Positions 1 to 8,612 of a stretch of DNA of 64,000 bases are shown here, in pieces. The stretch's first letter is position 1. Each line of letters starts with the position of its first letter. The translations under genes were made by a program, and so were the position numbers. This DNA is from Halomonas sp. LR3S48 (lineage in GTDB: Bacteria > Pseudomonadota > Gammaproteobacteria > Pseudomonadales > Halomonadaceae), in NCBI RefSeq assembly GCF_025725665.1, contig NZ_CP107009.1:372001-436000 (forward strand), read 5' to 3'. Under the pieces are notes generated by a model, which was given only the letters and a program-made list of their open reading frames with translations, made no database searches and was not told where the DNA came from.

Positions 1-1
1 G

Positions 2-1060
2 CTGGCGGTGAAGCAGATCAACGAGCAGGGCGGCATCCTGGGCGGGCAGGAACTGGTCATGCCCAATGCCGATACCACCTGTAGCGACGCCTCGGCGGCG
101 TCCAACGCGGCGGACCGCATGGTCAACACCGAGAACGTCACGGCCATCGTCGGGGCGCTGTGCACCGGGGCGACCGTGGCGGCGGCCAACAGTGCCGCCA
201 TTCCGGGTGGGGTGGTGATGGTCTCGCCGGCCTCTACGGCCCCGGCAGTGACCGAGCTGGACGATAACGACCTGGTGTTCCGTACCGTGCCTTCGGATGC
301 CTACCAAGGCCAGATCCTGGCCAAGCTGATGCTCGAGAAGGGCTTCGACGAGGTGGCCGTCACCTACGTCAACAACGACTACGGCCGCGGCCTGGCGGAA
401 GCCTTCACCGCGGGCTTCGAGGAGGGCGGCGGCACGATCGCCGAGAACCTGGCCCACGAGGACGGCCGCGCCGACTACCGCTCCGAGCTGGGCTCGCTCT
501 CCTCCAGCGGCGCCGAGACCCTGGTCGTGCTGGCTTATGCCGACGGCTCGGGCCAGACCATCCTGCGCCAGGCTTACGAGAGTGGCGCCTTCACCCAGTA
601 TGCCGGCGCCGACGGCATGGTCGGGGCGTCGCTGGTCGACGCGGTAGGGGCGGATGCGCTGGAAGGCATGATCGCCACTCGCCCGGGTAGCCCCGAGCTG
701 CCGGGTACTGATATCTTCGGCCAGGCCGCCGAGGAAGCCGGCTTCGACCCCAGCGCGGTGTTCGCCGCCCAAGCCTACGATGCCGCCTTCCTGCTGGGGC
801 TGGCCATCGAGCAGAACGGCAATGCCGAGCGCGAAGGCCTCTCCCAGGCACTGCGCAGCGTCTCTTCCGCCCCGGGTGAAGTGATCCTGCCCGGCGAATG
901 GGAGAAGGCGCTGGAGCTGATCGCGGCCGGCGAGGAGATCAACTACGAGGGCGCCTCCGGTAGCCACGAGTTCGACGACAACGGCGACGTACCGGGCGTA
1001 GTGGTCGAGATGCTCGTCGAAGGCGGCGCCTTCGTCGGCAAGGGCCTGATCCAGGACTAA
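2..1060 (+). CDS. livK: Branched-chain amino acid ABC transporter substrate-binding protein, 5' end outside window
   Basis: Periplasmic binding protein of the type I (Leu/Ile/Val-binding) fold that would deliver substrate to a LivHMGF permease. The reading frame is open to the left edge, so the signal peptide and first residues lie outside; 352 residues are visible. Family features are the early KQINEQGG stretch, the ADTTCSDASAASNAADRMV segment with the conserved Cys region, and VTYVNNDYGRGLAEAF of the second lobe. It converges on livM and is separated from it by a strong terminator. The liv permease genes lie on the other strand, so it is a separate transcription unit. Substrate specificity within the family cannot be read from sequence. 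Confidence 0.9.
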   Translation: MAVKQINEQGGILGGQELVMPNADTTCSDASAASNAADRMVNTENVTAIVGALCTGATVAAANSAAIPGGVVMVSPASTAPAVTELDDNDLVFRTVPSDAYQGQILAKLMLEKGFDEVAVTYVNNDYGRGLAEAFTAGFEEGGGTIAENLAHEDGRADYRSELGSLSSSGAETLVVLAYADGSGQTILRQAYESGAFTQYAGADGMVGASLVDAVGADALEGMIATRPGSPELPGTDIFGQAAEEAGFDPSAVFAAQAYDAAFLLGLAIEQNGNAEREGLSQALRSVSSAPGEVILPGEWEKALELIAAGEEINYEGASGSHEFDDNGDVPGVVVEMLVEGGAFVGKGLIQD

Positions 1061-1092
1061 CACTAGCCTGAGCTGAAGCAGCAAGTGCAAGC

Positions 1093-1127
1093 AAAAGCCC
1101 CGGCGGATGACCCGCCGGGGCTTTTTT
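1093..1127. terminator. Bidirectional rho-independent terminator between livK and livM
   Basis: An 11-base perfect stem (1096-1106 with 1112-1122, loop at 1107-1111) is followed on the plus strand by six T. On the minus strand the same stem is followed by four T, so it can end both the livK and livM transcripts, which converge here. Confidence 0.9.
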
Positions 1128-1145
1128 GTTGTCGGTGGGGCTTGT

Positions 1146-2459
1146 CTAACCGTGATGTTTGGCCTTCTCAGGGAGCAGTCCCTGCGGGGCGAAGCGCAGC
1201 ACCAGCGTGATCAGCAGGCCGATCACGAACACCCGGGCCTGCAGCGCGCGGCTGTCGAGGTTGCCCGGCGGCTCCCAGCCGAACCAGCCCTCGCCGAGGG
1301 CGGCGGCCCCGTGCATCACGAACAGCGCCAGCGGCTCGGACATCAGCCAGATGATATAGACCGCCACGGCGCCGAAGATGGTGCCCAGGTTGTTGCCGGG
1401 GCCACCCAGGATGACCATCACCAATACCAAAAAGGTGTGGTTCAGCGGCAGGAAGCCGTTGGGGTCGAAGATGCTGTTGAACGAGGCCAGCGCACCGCCG
1501 CCGATACCCATCAGGATGCAGCCCAGCACGAAGATCTCCAGGCGCCGGCGGTTGATGTCCTTGCCCATGGCTGCGGCGGAGATCTCGTTGTCGCGGATGG
1601 CGCGGATCATGCGGCCCCAGGGGGCATGGTAGGCACGGTGCAGCAGGAAGAAGATTACCGCGATCATCACCGCCGTGACCGACAGATATAGCGCTCGGGC
1701 CAGGGTGAAGCCCAGCGTGCTGGGGCCCGGCGTGGGCCAGGGCAGCGGCGAGACGGTGGCGGTGCCGCGGGTCAGCCAGTCGGAGTTCTTGAGGAAGGCC
1801 TTGATGATCTCAGCGATGCCGAGGGTGGCGATGGCGAGGTAGTCGCTGCGCAGCCCCAGGCAGATATGTCCGATGAAGTAGCCAATGGCGCCGGCCAGCG
1901 CGCCGCCGACGATCCAGCCGGTCCAGGCCGGCAGGCCCAGGCCGCCGATGAAGCCGGCGCGGGATTCGATCTCGGCGGTAACGCCGCGCAGCATGCTGAT
2001 CACCATCAGGTAGAGCACCACGGCCAGCACGATGGCGATCAGCGTGCGCAGCTTCTTCGGCACGCCGATGCGGTCGAGCTTGGTGGCGCCATAGACGACC
2101 AGGATCGCGGCGGCCACGTAGAGCAGTGCCTGGCCCAGTTCGCCAGGCAGCTCGGTGCCCCAGAAGGCGTCGTTGATCGGCACGCTGAAAAACATGGTGG
2201 CAAAGCTGCCCAGCGCGACGAAGCCCATCACGCCGGCATTGAACTGGCCGGCATAACCCCATTGGATCGTCAGGCCCAGGGCCAGGATGGCATAGCAGGC
2301 GGCTTCCACCAGCATGCGCGTGCTGTAGGCGGTTCCCATCACGGCGTAGACACCGAGAACCGCCGCCAGCAGGGCGCCGAACAAAATGACTTCGCGCAGC
2401 GGGAAACGCGACGGTGCGACGACGGTATCTTCGCGGCGTTCGGTAGGTTGCGTGCTCAT
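1146..2459 (-). CDS. livM: Branched-chain amino acid ABC transporter permease LivM
   Basis: Inner-membrane permease, 437 residues, with many hydrophobic helices and the LivM cytoplasmic loop near AMGKDINRRRLEIFVLG that contacts the ATPase. It is longer than the roughly 300-420 residues usual for LivM, through an inserted region around KLDRIGVPKKLRTLIAIVL. ATG at 2459 is chosen because the livH stop and this start share a base (TGATG), the same coupling used elsewhere in the window; the frame stays open further upstream but only over livH. It is last in the minus-strand order livG, livF, livH, livM. Confidence 0.93.
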   Translation of the reverse strand: MSTQPTERREDTVVAPSRFPLREVILFGALLAAVLGVYAVMGTAYSTRMLVEAACYAILALGLTIQWGYAGQFNAGVMGFVALGSFATMFFSVPINDAFWGTELPGELGQALLYVAAAILVVYGATKLDRIGVPKKLRTLIAIVLAVVLYLMVISMLRGVTAEIESRAGFIGGLGLPAWTGWIVGGALAGAIGYFIGHICLGLRSDYLAIATLGIAEIIKAFLKNSDWLTRGTATVSPLPWPTPGPSTLGFTLARALYLSVTAVMIAVIFFLLHRAYHAPWGRMIRAIRDNEISAAAMGKDINRRRLEIFVLGCILMGIGGGALASFNSIFDPNGFLPLNHTFLVLVMVILGGPGNNLGTIFGAVAVYIIWLMSEPLALFVMHGAAALGEGWFGWEPPGNLDSRALQARVFVIGLLITLVLRFAPQGLLPEKAKHHG

Positions 2460-3466
2460 CAGATCACCTTTCCCTTGAAGATGCCGGTGGGGCGCCACAC
2501 CAGGATCGCCACCAGGATGAAGAAGGGCACCACGATCTTGTACTCGGTGCCGACGAAGGCGAGGTTGCCGGCCTGGGCCAGCCACTCGGGCAGGCTGTCG
2601 CGGAAGGGGCGCAACAGCACAGCCCAGTTGAATACCGCCAGCGTCTCGGCGAAGCCGACCACGAAACCCCCGGCGATGGCGCCATAGGGGTGCCCCACGC
2701 CGCCGACGATGGCCGCGGCGAAGATCGGTAGCAGCAGGAAGAAGCTCAGGTCGGGCTTGAAGGTCACGTCGAGCGACAGCAGCGTGCCGGCGATGGCCGC
2801 CAGGCCGCCGGCGATCACCCAGGTGACCGATACGATGTAGTTGGTATTGATGCCCGAGGCGCGCGCCAGGTCGGGGTTGTCGGACATGGCGCGCATCGCC
2901 TTGCCCAGCCGCGTGCGGTTGAGGAACAGGTGCAGCCCCACCACGCAGACGATGGTCAGCACGAACAGGATGACCTGGGGTTCGGTGACGATGATGGGCC
3001 GGGCCGCCAGCTCGAACGGCACCTCGAGGCGGTAGATCTCCTTGCGCTCGCCGGCCAGGTAGAGGTTCTGCGCGCCGGTACCGGCGAACAGACGGATCAG
3101 CCCTTGCAGCATCAGGGTCACGCCCAGCGAGGCGATCACCATGACGATGGGCTTGACGCCGTGGGCGCGCAGCGGCTTGTAGAACGTCTTGTCGATGCCC
3201 ACCGCGAGCAGGGCGGTGAGCACGATGGCCAGTGGCAGCATGACGATGGGGGTGGGCAGGCCCACCACCCCGCCTACGCCGGGGAAGGCCAGCGTCAGCA
3301 GCAGCACCATGAAGGTACCGAAGGTCATCATGTCGGCGTGGGCGAAGTGGGCGAAGCGCATGATGCTGAAGATCAGCGTCACGCCAACGGCGCCGATGGC
3401 GTAGATCGAGCCGGACACACTGCCGGTGACGATCACGTTATTGATGAAGAATACCAGTTCGTTCAC
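2459..3466 (-). CDS. livH: Branched-chain amino acid ABC transporter permease LivH
   Basis: Inner-membrane permease of the LivH family, 335 residues, with about eight hydrophobic helices. The N terminus VSGSIYAIGAVGVTLIFSIMRFAHFAHADMMT is typical of LivH, and the conserved loop around MRAMSDNPDLARASGIN is the ATPase-coupling segment. A GGAG sequence precedes ATG at 3466. It lies between livF (27-base gap) and livM (one-base overlap), so the permease pair is translationally coupled. Confidence 0.94.
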   Translation of the reverse strand: MNELVFFINNVIVTGSVSGSIYAIGAVGVTLIFSIMRFAHFAHADMMTFGTFMVLLLTLAFPGVGGVVGLPTPIVMLPLAIVLTALLAVGIDKTFYKPLRAHGVKPIVMVIASLGVTLMLQGLIRLFAGTGAQNLYLAGERKEIYRLEVPFELAARPIIVTEPQVILFVLTIVCVVGLHLFLNRTRLGKAMRAMSDNPDLARASGINTNYIVSVTWVIAGGLAAIAGTLLSLDVTFKPDLSFFLLLPIFAAAIVGGVGHPYGAIAGGFVVGFAETLAVFNWAVLLRPFRDSLPEWLAQAGNLAFVGTEYKIVVPFFILVAILVWRPTGIFKGKVI

Positions 3467-3493
3467 GACTCACTCTCCAGTACGGCTCCGGGC

Positions 3494-4198
3494 TCAACCG
3501 CCCAGGAAGCTCTTGGCCACTTCCGGGTCGGCGAGCAGGGCGGCGCCGGTATCGGTGAAGCGGTTCTTGCCGGCAGCCAGCACGAAGCCTTTGTCGGCGA
3601 TGGCCAGGGCCTGCTTGGCATTCTGTTCGACCATGAGGATGCCCACGCCGGCGGCGTTGATCTGCTTCACGCGCTCGAAGATCTCGTTCATGTAGAGCGG
3701 CGAAAGGCCGGCGGTGGGCTCGTCGAGCAGCAGCACCTCGGGTTCGGCCATCAGCGCGCGGCCCATGGCGACCATCTGCCGCTGGCCGCCGGAGAGCTCG
3801 CCGGCGGGCTGGTGGCGCTTGTCGTAGAGCGGAGGAAAGAACTCGTAGATATTCTTCAGCATGCGCTTGACGTTGCCCGGCTTGAGGAACGCGCCCATCT
3901 CCAGGTTCTCTTTCACCGTGAGACTGGGAAAGACATTCTTCTCCTGGGGCACGAAGCCCATGCCTCTCTGCACGAGCTTGTTGGGTGGCAGGTTGTGGAT
4001 CGGCTCGCCGCGAAGCAGGATCTCGCCCTGGCTGACGGTGAGCAGGCCGAAGATGGCCTTGAGCATGGTGGACTTGCCGGCACCGTTGGGGCCGACGATC
4101 ACGCCGACCTCGTTGGCCTCGATCGACATGTCCACCCCATTGAGGATGTTCATGCCGCCGTAGCCGCCGTACACGTCGCGTGCTTCGAGTAATGGCAT
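3494..4198 (-). CDS. livF: Branched-chain amino acid ABC transporter ATP-binding protein LivF
   Basis: Cytoplasmic ATPase, 234 residues, the normal LivF length. Walker A GPNGAGKST is at residues 36-44, the signature LSGGQ at 135-139 and Walker B LLLDEP near 156-161. ATG at 4198 begins MPLLEARDVYGGYGG, the usual LivF start; the longer open frame upstream is unrelated sequence in the livG-livF gap. It works with LivG as the ATPase pair for LivH and LivM. Confidence 0.94.
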   Translation of the reverse strand: MPLLEARDVYGGYGGMNILNGVDMSIEANEVGVIVGPNGAGKSTMLKAIFGLLTVSQGEILLRGEPIHNLPPNKLVQRGMGFVPQEKNVFPSLTVKENLEMGAFLKPGNVKRMLKNIYEFFPPLYDKRHQPAGELSGGQRQMVAMGRALMAEPEVLLLDEPTAGLSPLYMNEIFERVKQINAAGVGILMVEQNAKQALAIADKGFVLAAGKNRFTDTGAALLADPEVAKSFLGG

Positions 4199-4262
4199 CG
4201 TGGATTCTCTGCGCTGTCGTTGCTGTTCTTCTTGTCGGTCTCGGCGGGCCTGGTCACCGCCC

Positions 4263-5033
4263 TCAGGCGGCATTGGACCCGAAGTAGGCTTCGATCACCT
4301 GGGGGTTGTTTCGGATTTCCTCGATGGTGCCTTCGACCATCACGCTGCCCTGGGCCAGCACGATCACGGGATCGCACAGCCGCGCGATCATCTCCATGTC
4401 GTGCTCGATGACCAGGAAGGTGTAGCCCATCTCGCGGTTGAGCCGTTCGATGTTGCTCACCAGGTCGCCCAGCAGGGTGCGGTTGACTCCAGCGGCGATC
4501 TCGTCGAGCAGTACCACACGGGCATCGGTCATCATGGTGCGGCCGAGCTCCAGCAGCTTCTTCTGCCCGCCGGAGAGGTTGCCGGCCAGTTCGTTGCGCA
4601 CGTGGTGCAGGCCGATGAAGTCGACCACCTCGAGCGCCCGGCGGCGTACCTCGGCCTCCTCGCGGTTTACCAGACCCGGCTTGAACCAGGCGTCGAAGAG
4701 ATTCTCCCCGGCCTGCCGGGGCGGAACCATCATCAGGTTCTCCAGCGCCGTCAACTGGGAGAACTCGTGGGCGATCTGGAAGGTGCGCAGCAGGCCCTTG
4801 TGGAAGAGCTCGTTGGCGGGACGGTTGGTGATGTCTTCACCATCGAGCAGGACCTGGCCGCTGTCGAGGGGCAGGGCACCGGCGATGATGTTGAACAGCG
4901 TCGACTTGCCGGCCCCGTTGGGGCCGATCAGCCCGGTGATCGAGCCCTTCTCGACCTGGATCGAGCAGTCGTTGATGACCTTCAGGCCACCGAAGGCCTT
5001 GTGGACGTGCCTGACGTCGATAATGGATGGCAT
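4263..5033 (-). CDS. livG: Branched-chain amino acid ABC transporter ATP-binding protein LivG
   Basis: Cytoplasmic ATPase, 256 residues. Walker A GPNGAGKST is at residues 37-45, LSGGQ at 153-157 and Walker B VVLLDE at 173-178. The D-loop region reads DEIAAGVN rather than DEPxAGL, a variant found in many LivG proteins. Start at ATG 5033 (MPSIIDVRHVHKAFGG). It is the first gene of the liv permease/ATPase set and lies about 110 bases downstream of the sodium symporter gene on the same strand. Confidence 0.93.
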   Translation of the reverse strand: MPSIIDVRHVHKAFGGLKVINDCSIQVEKGSITGLIGPNGAGKSTLFNIIAGALPLDSGQVLLDGEDITNRPANELFHKGLLRTFQIAHEFSQLTALENLMMVPPRQAGENLFDAWFKPGLVNREEAEVRRRALEVVDFIGLHHVRNELAGNLSGGQKKLLELGRTMMTDARVVLLDEIAAGVNRTLLGDLVSNIERLNREMGYTFLVIEHDMEMIARLCDPVIVLAQGSVMVEGTIEEIRNNPQVIEAYFGSNAA

Positions 5034-5111
5034 GTTGGTTCCTGCACTTTTTATATCTTTGTTATGCGCCCAGCACCTTCGTATGGCGCGAGGTCGGGCG
5101 GCGTATATCGA

Positions 5112-5133
5112 GCCGCCGCCCGAAGGCGGCGGC
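5112..5133 (-). other. Strong hairpin downstream of the sodium symporter gene
   Basis: Perfect 9-base stem (5112-5120 with 5125-5133) around a CGAA tetraloop, 12 bases beyond the symporter stop and before livG. There is no T run on the minus strand, so it is more likely a 3' stabilising hairpin or weak attenuator than a classic terminator. Confidence 0.5.
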
Positions 5134-5144
5134 AAGGTTTCGTG

Positions 5145-6590
5145 CTATTGCTCCTGGCGGTTGCCGACCAGGATGGTGCGGCTTGCAGCGAAGGCGCCGA
5201 CGATGATCAGCGCGCCGATGGCCGGAATCAGGTAACCCTCGACCTGCGGGATGGTGCGCAGGAATACGAAGGCCACTGCCGCCGGCGCCACGAAGCGCAC
5301 CAGGAAGCGCCAGACCTGGAACCAGGTCTCGCTGGTGCGCATCTCCTTCATCACCTCGGAGTGGGTCAGCGCCCAGCCGGCGAACAGCGCGATGAGCAGG
5401 CCGCCCAGCGGCATGAAGATATTGGTCAACAGCTCGATGAAGTCGAAGGCGCTGCGCCCGAACAGGGTGTGGAAGAGGCTGGCCTCGGCCCACAGGTTGA
5501 AGCTGACCACCGTCAGCAGGCCCAACGCCCAGCTGGCCACGACCATGACGAACACCGCCTGCGGACGGGTGAGGTCGAAGCGCTCCACGAGGAAGGCGGC
5601 GACCGGCTCGATCAGCGAGATCGAAGAGCTGATCGCCGCCCCCAGTACCAGGATGAAGAACACCCCGCCGACCAGGCCGCCGAAGGGCATCTCGGCGAAG
5701 GCCAGTGGCAGGGTGACGAACATCAGCCCCGGTCCGGCGCCGGCGTCGAGCCCGGCGCCGAACACCAGCGAGAAGATCGCCAGGCCCGCCACCATGGCCA
5801 CGGCGGTATCGACGAAGGCGACGGCGAAGGCGGTGCGGCTCAGCGAGGCGTCGCTCGCCATGTAGGCGCCGTAGGCCATGATCGCGCCCATGCCGAGGCT
5901 CAGGGTGAAGAACGATTGGCCCATGGCCTGCAGCCAGCCTTCAAGGCTCAAGTCGGCCAGGTTGAAGGTGAACAGAAAGCTCGCCGCGGCGGCAAAATCG
6001 CCATTGGCGATGCCGTAGGCGAGCACCACCAGCAGGATCACGAACAGGGCCGGCATCATGATGCGTAACCCGCTCTCGATGCCCTTGTGAATGCCCATGC
6101 CCACGATCAGCCCCGAGGCGATGATAAACAGGGTGTGGTAGAGCGTGAGCAGCCCCGGCGAGGCCAGCAGCGCGTCGAAACCGGCAGCGATGGTGGCGGC
6201 ATCGGCACCGACCAGCGAGCCGGTGAGCATCTGCCAGGTGTAGTGGATCGCCCAGCCGGCGATCACCGAATAGAAACTGAGAATCAGGAAAGCCGAGGCG
6301 GCGCCCAGCCAGCCGATCGATACCCAGGCGCGTGAGGCCTTGTGGGTGCGGGTCAGGAACTGCATGCCCATGATCGGGCTTCGGCGGCTGGCGCGGCCGA
6401 GCATGGTCTCGGCGATGAGGATCGGGATGCCGACGGCGAAGATGGTCAGGGCGTAGATCAGGATGAAGGCACCGCCGCCGTTCTCACCGGTCAGGTAGGG
6501 GAAGCGCCATAGATTGCCGAGCCCCACTGCCGAGCCGACGGCAGCCAACAGGAAGGTGCCCTTGTGTGTCCAGACGTTGTGCGTGCTCAT
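5145..6590 (-). CDS. Sodium-dependent transporter of the neurotransmitter:sodium symporter (SNF) family
   Basis: Twelve-helix-type secondary transporter, 481 residues, expected to take up an amino acid or related solute with Na+. The TM1 hallmark GNLWRFPYLTGENGGGAF spans residues 25-42, and the unwound TM6 region SFFTLSLGMGAIMAYGAYM is present. ATG at 6590 gives the standard N terminus MSTHNVWTHKGTF; the longer open frame upstream has no family similarity. Placement just upstream of livGFHM suggests a second uptake route for amino acids, but the substrate cannot be assigned. Confidence 0.9.
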   Translation of the reverse strand: MSTHNVWTHKGTFLLAAVGSAVGLGNLWRFPYLTGENGGGAFILIYALTIFAVGIPILIAETMLGRASRRSPIMGMQFLTRTHKASRAWVSIGWLGAASAFLILSFYSVIAGWAIHYTWQMLTGSLVGADAATIAAGFDALLASPGLLTLYHTLFIIASGLIVGMGIHKGIESGLRIMMPALFVILLVVLAYGIANGDFAAAASFLFTFNLADLSLEGWLQAMGQSFFTLSLGMGAIMAYGAYMASDASLSRTAFAVAFVDTAVAMVAGLAIFSLVFGAGLDAGAGPGLMFVTLPLAFAEMPFGGLVGGVFFILVLGAAISSSISLIEPVAAFLVERFDLTRPQAVFVMVVASWALGLLTVVSFNLWAEASLFHTLFGRSAFDFIELLTNIFMPLGGLLIALFAGWALTHSEVMKEMRTSETWFQVWRFLVRFVAPAAVAFVFLRTIPQVEGYLIPAIGALIIVGAFAASRTILVGNRQEQ

Positions 6591-6771
6591 TATGCTTCCG
6601 AAGGCTCGTCTTGTGGCCTTGTGGGCCTGCGAATGTCGCCACTGGATGCCGGTTGGGTGGGGCCGGTCGGTGGGCGCGTACACTGTGCGACAAACCCCGC
6701 TTCCTGGCCAGTAGACGATCGTTAAGGATGCGTTGGAAACGGCAGGTGACCGGGGCACGGGATCGTGGAAG

Positions 6772-7098
6772 TCACTGCGGTTCTTCGTCCTCCTTCGACA
6801 TGCCGGCCGGGCGCGGCTCGAAGGCGCGGCTGGCATCCGGCAGCCTCACCGTATCGCCCACGGCGAGCTTGCCGAGCAGCTTGCGGCGCTTGCCGCTGTG
6901 TGGCTCGATCAAGGCCACCACCTCGCCGATGCTGGTGCCGTCGACGTAGGCCTCGACCTTGATCCGTACCACCTTGCCCTGGTAGCGGCCCGAGAGGATA
7001 TCGCCGCGGCCAGGCTCCGAATAGCCCTGCGGGCTGCGCTCGTAATGTTTCATCACGCTGTCGGCGCCCGGGTCGTCCCATTCCACGTGCTTGTGCAT
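6772..7098 (-). CDS. Small hypothetical protein
   Basis: 108 residues, soluble, with no signal peptide or membrane segment. I do not recognise the family. The centre (ILSGRYQGKVVRIKVEAYVDG to LLGKLAVGDTVRLPD) alternates polar and hydrophobic residues like a small beta-barrel, and the C-terminal 20 residues are acidic and low-complexity. A GAGGAG ribosome binding site stands about 6 bases before ATG 7098, supporting it as a real gene. It has its own gaps on both sides: about 180 bases to the symporter start and about 105 to the peptidase terminator region. Confidence 0.65.
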   Translation of the reverse strand: MHKHVEWDDPGADSVMKHYERSPQGYSEPGRGDILSGRYQGKVVRIKVEAYVDGTSIGEVVALIEPHSGKRRKLLGKLAVGDTVRLPDASRAFEPRPAGMSKEDEEPQ

Positions 7099-7163
7099 GG
7101 CTGCTCCTCACTTTTGCTGGGTTTGCCTACAGCGTAGCCGCTCATGCGCATGGGCAAGAAAAT

Positions 7164-7181
7164 GCCCACCTGATGGTGGGC
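7164..7181 (-). terminator. Terminator of the M20 peptidase gene
   Basis: A 7-base GC-rich stem (7164-7170 with 7175-7181) with a 4-base loop lies just past the peptidase stop. On the minus strand it is followed by ATTTTC, a short U tract. Confidence 0.7.
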
Positions 7182-7204
7182 ATCTCCAGCGGCTGGTTTC
7201 CTGC

Positions 7205-8476
7205 TCAGGGGGTCTCTTCGGCAAGCTCCATGATCATTCGTGTGGCCAGGTAGAGGCGCGGCACCACGCTGTGCAGTTCGACGAACTCGTCACTGCTGTG
7301 GTAGCGGCCACCCACCAGGCCCAGCGACTCGAGAACGGCGGGGCGCTCCGCATCGGGTTGATAGGCATAAGCCGCATCGGTGCCGCCGCCGATCTCGATG
7401 GCTTCCAGCTCGAGGTCAAGCTCGGCATAAACCGCCTTGGCGACTTCCGCCAACTCCTGGGTCTGCGGATTATCCGGCAGCGGCGGACGCCCACGCTCAA
7501 GCCGGAACTCCACTTCGGTATCCTCGATCAGGCGGCTGGCGATGATTTCGTTGGCCTCTTCGGTCACGCGCTCGTATTCGTCGGCCTCGAAGTAGCGCAT
7601 GTCGCCCTCGGCTCGTGCGCGTTCGGGAATGATGTTGCGGGTGCCGCCACCCTCGACCACCGTCCAGTTGAGGGTGGTTTCCTTGTCGGGGTCGCCGAGC
7701 TCGCTGAGTTGCAGCAACTGGTGGGAGAGTTCCATCACCGCGTTGCGGCCCTCGTCGGGGGCGCTGCCGGCATGCGAGGCACGGCCGGTCACCTCGAGGA
7801 AGGCGTAGTTGATGCCCTTGGTCACGGTGGTGACCGCGTCCATGCCGTCCTCGCCCAGGGTCGGCTCGAAGACCAGCACCGCATCCTGCTCCGCGGCGAG
7901 CTGCTGGATCAGGTCGCGGGAACCCAGCGAACCGCGCTCCTCGTCCGGGTTGAAGACGACCGTCAGCGTACCGTAGCCGTCATACTCCAGCTCTTCGAGT
8001 ATCGCCAGGCTGTGCAGGATGAGCGCGAGGCCGCCCTTGGCATCGCCCACGCCGGGGCCGAAGGCACGGCCGTCCTCGACGCGGTACGGCCGCTCGGCCG
8101 CGGTGCCCTCGCCGAACACCGTGTCGTAGTGGATCATCAGCATGATGTCACGTTCACCGCTGCCCTGAAGGGTGCCGACCAGCGTATTGCCTCCGAGCTC
8201 CTCGGAGGGGTGGGTCTCGACTTCGGCGCCCAGCTCACGCAGGCGCTCGTCGAGAATCGTTTCTACCTCGGCCAGGCCCGGCTCATAGGTGGTGCCGGAA
8301 TCGATGTTGACCAGGGTTTCGAGCGTCTCGAGCAACGGCTCCTCGTGGCGCTCGGCGGCAGCGAGAACTTCCTGGTCGGATCCGTTGGCAACGGGCTCGG
8401 CGGCGAGAGGGTTGGCGATAACGAGAGCGGCCAGCGCCGCGCCGCAGCAAAGCGGCTTGAGGGGGAGTCCATTCAT
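7205..8476 (-). CDS. Exported M20-family metallopeptidase (glutamate carboxypeptidase-like)
   Basis: Zinc exopeptidase of the M20A/carboxypeptidase G2 group, 423 residues. An N-terminal signal peptide (hydrophobic residues 12-22, cleavage near residue 26 after PLAA) sends it to the periplasm. Expected metal and catalytic residues are present: H116 in MIHYDTV with D118, bridging D145 in GVGDAKGG, the E179-E180 pair in NPDEERGS, E204 and H393 in YHSSDE. The lid/dimerisation domain lies between about residues 220 and 330. Likely role is hydrolysis of C-terminal amino acids, often glutamate, from peptides or folate-type compounds. Single-gene unit with its own terminator. Confidence 0.88.
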   Translation of the reverse strand: MNGLPLKPLCCGAALAALVIANPLAAEPVANGSDQEVLAAAERHEEPLLETLETLVNIDSGTTYEPGLAEVETILDERLRELGAEVETHPSEELGGNTLVGTLQGSGERDIMLMIHYDTVFGEGTAAERPYRVEDGRAFGPGVGDAKGGLALILHSLAILEELEYDGYGTLTVVFNPDEERGSLGSRDLIQQLAAEQDAVLVFEPTLGEDGMDAVTTVTKGINYAFLEVTGRASHAGSAPDEGRNAVMELSHQLLQLSELGDPDKETTLNWTVVEGGGTRNIIPERARAEGDMRYFEADEYERVTEEANEIIASRLIEDTEVEFRLERGRPPLPDNPQTQELAEVAKAVYAELDLELEAIEIGGGTDAAYAYQPDAERPAVLESLGLVGGRYHSSDEFVELHSVVPRLYLATRMIMELAEETP

Positions 8477-8579
8477 GGCAGTGTCCCTGTGGGTCTTTTT
8501 CGTGATAAGGAGCCTCGGCCCGCGGACGGGCGCTGACGTTGAGTCTAGGACAGGTGCCTGCTAACGCCACCCAACGTGG

Positions 8580-8603
8580 CCCGCCACCCCTGATGGTGGC
8601 GGG
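8580..8603 (-). other. Hairpin after the MerR-type gene
   Basis: Perfect 9-base stem (8580-8588 with 8595-8603), just downstream of the minus-strand regulator stop. It lacks a U tract, so terminator function is uncertain. Confidence 0.45.
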
Positions 8604-8612
8604 CGGGGCGGC

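Noticed and set aside
4200..6068. 622-codon plus-strand frame across livG and the symporter
   Set aside because: Antisense shadow rich in Q/H/D/E; both minus-strand genes are well supported.
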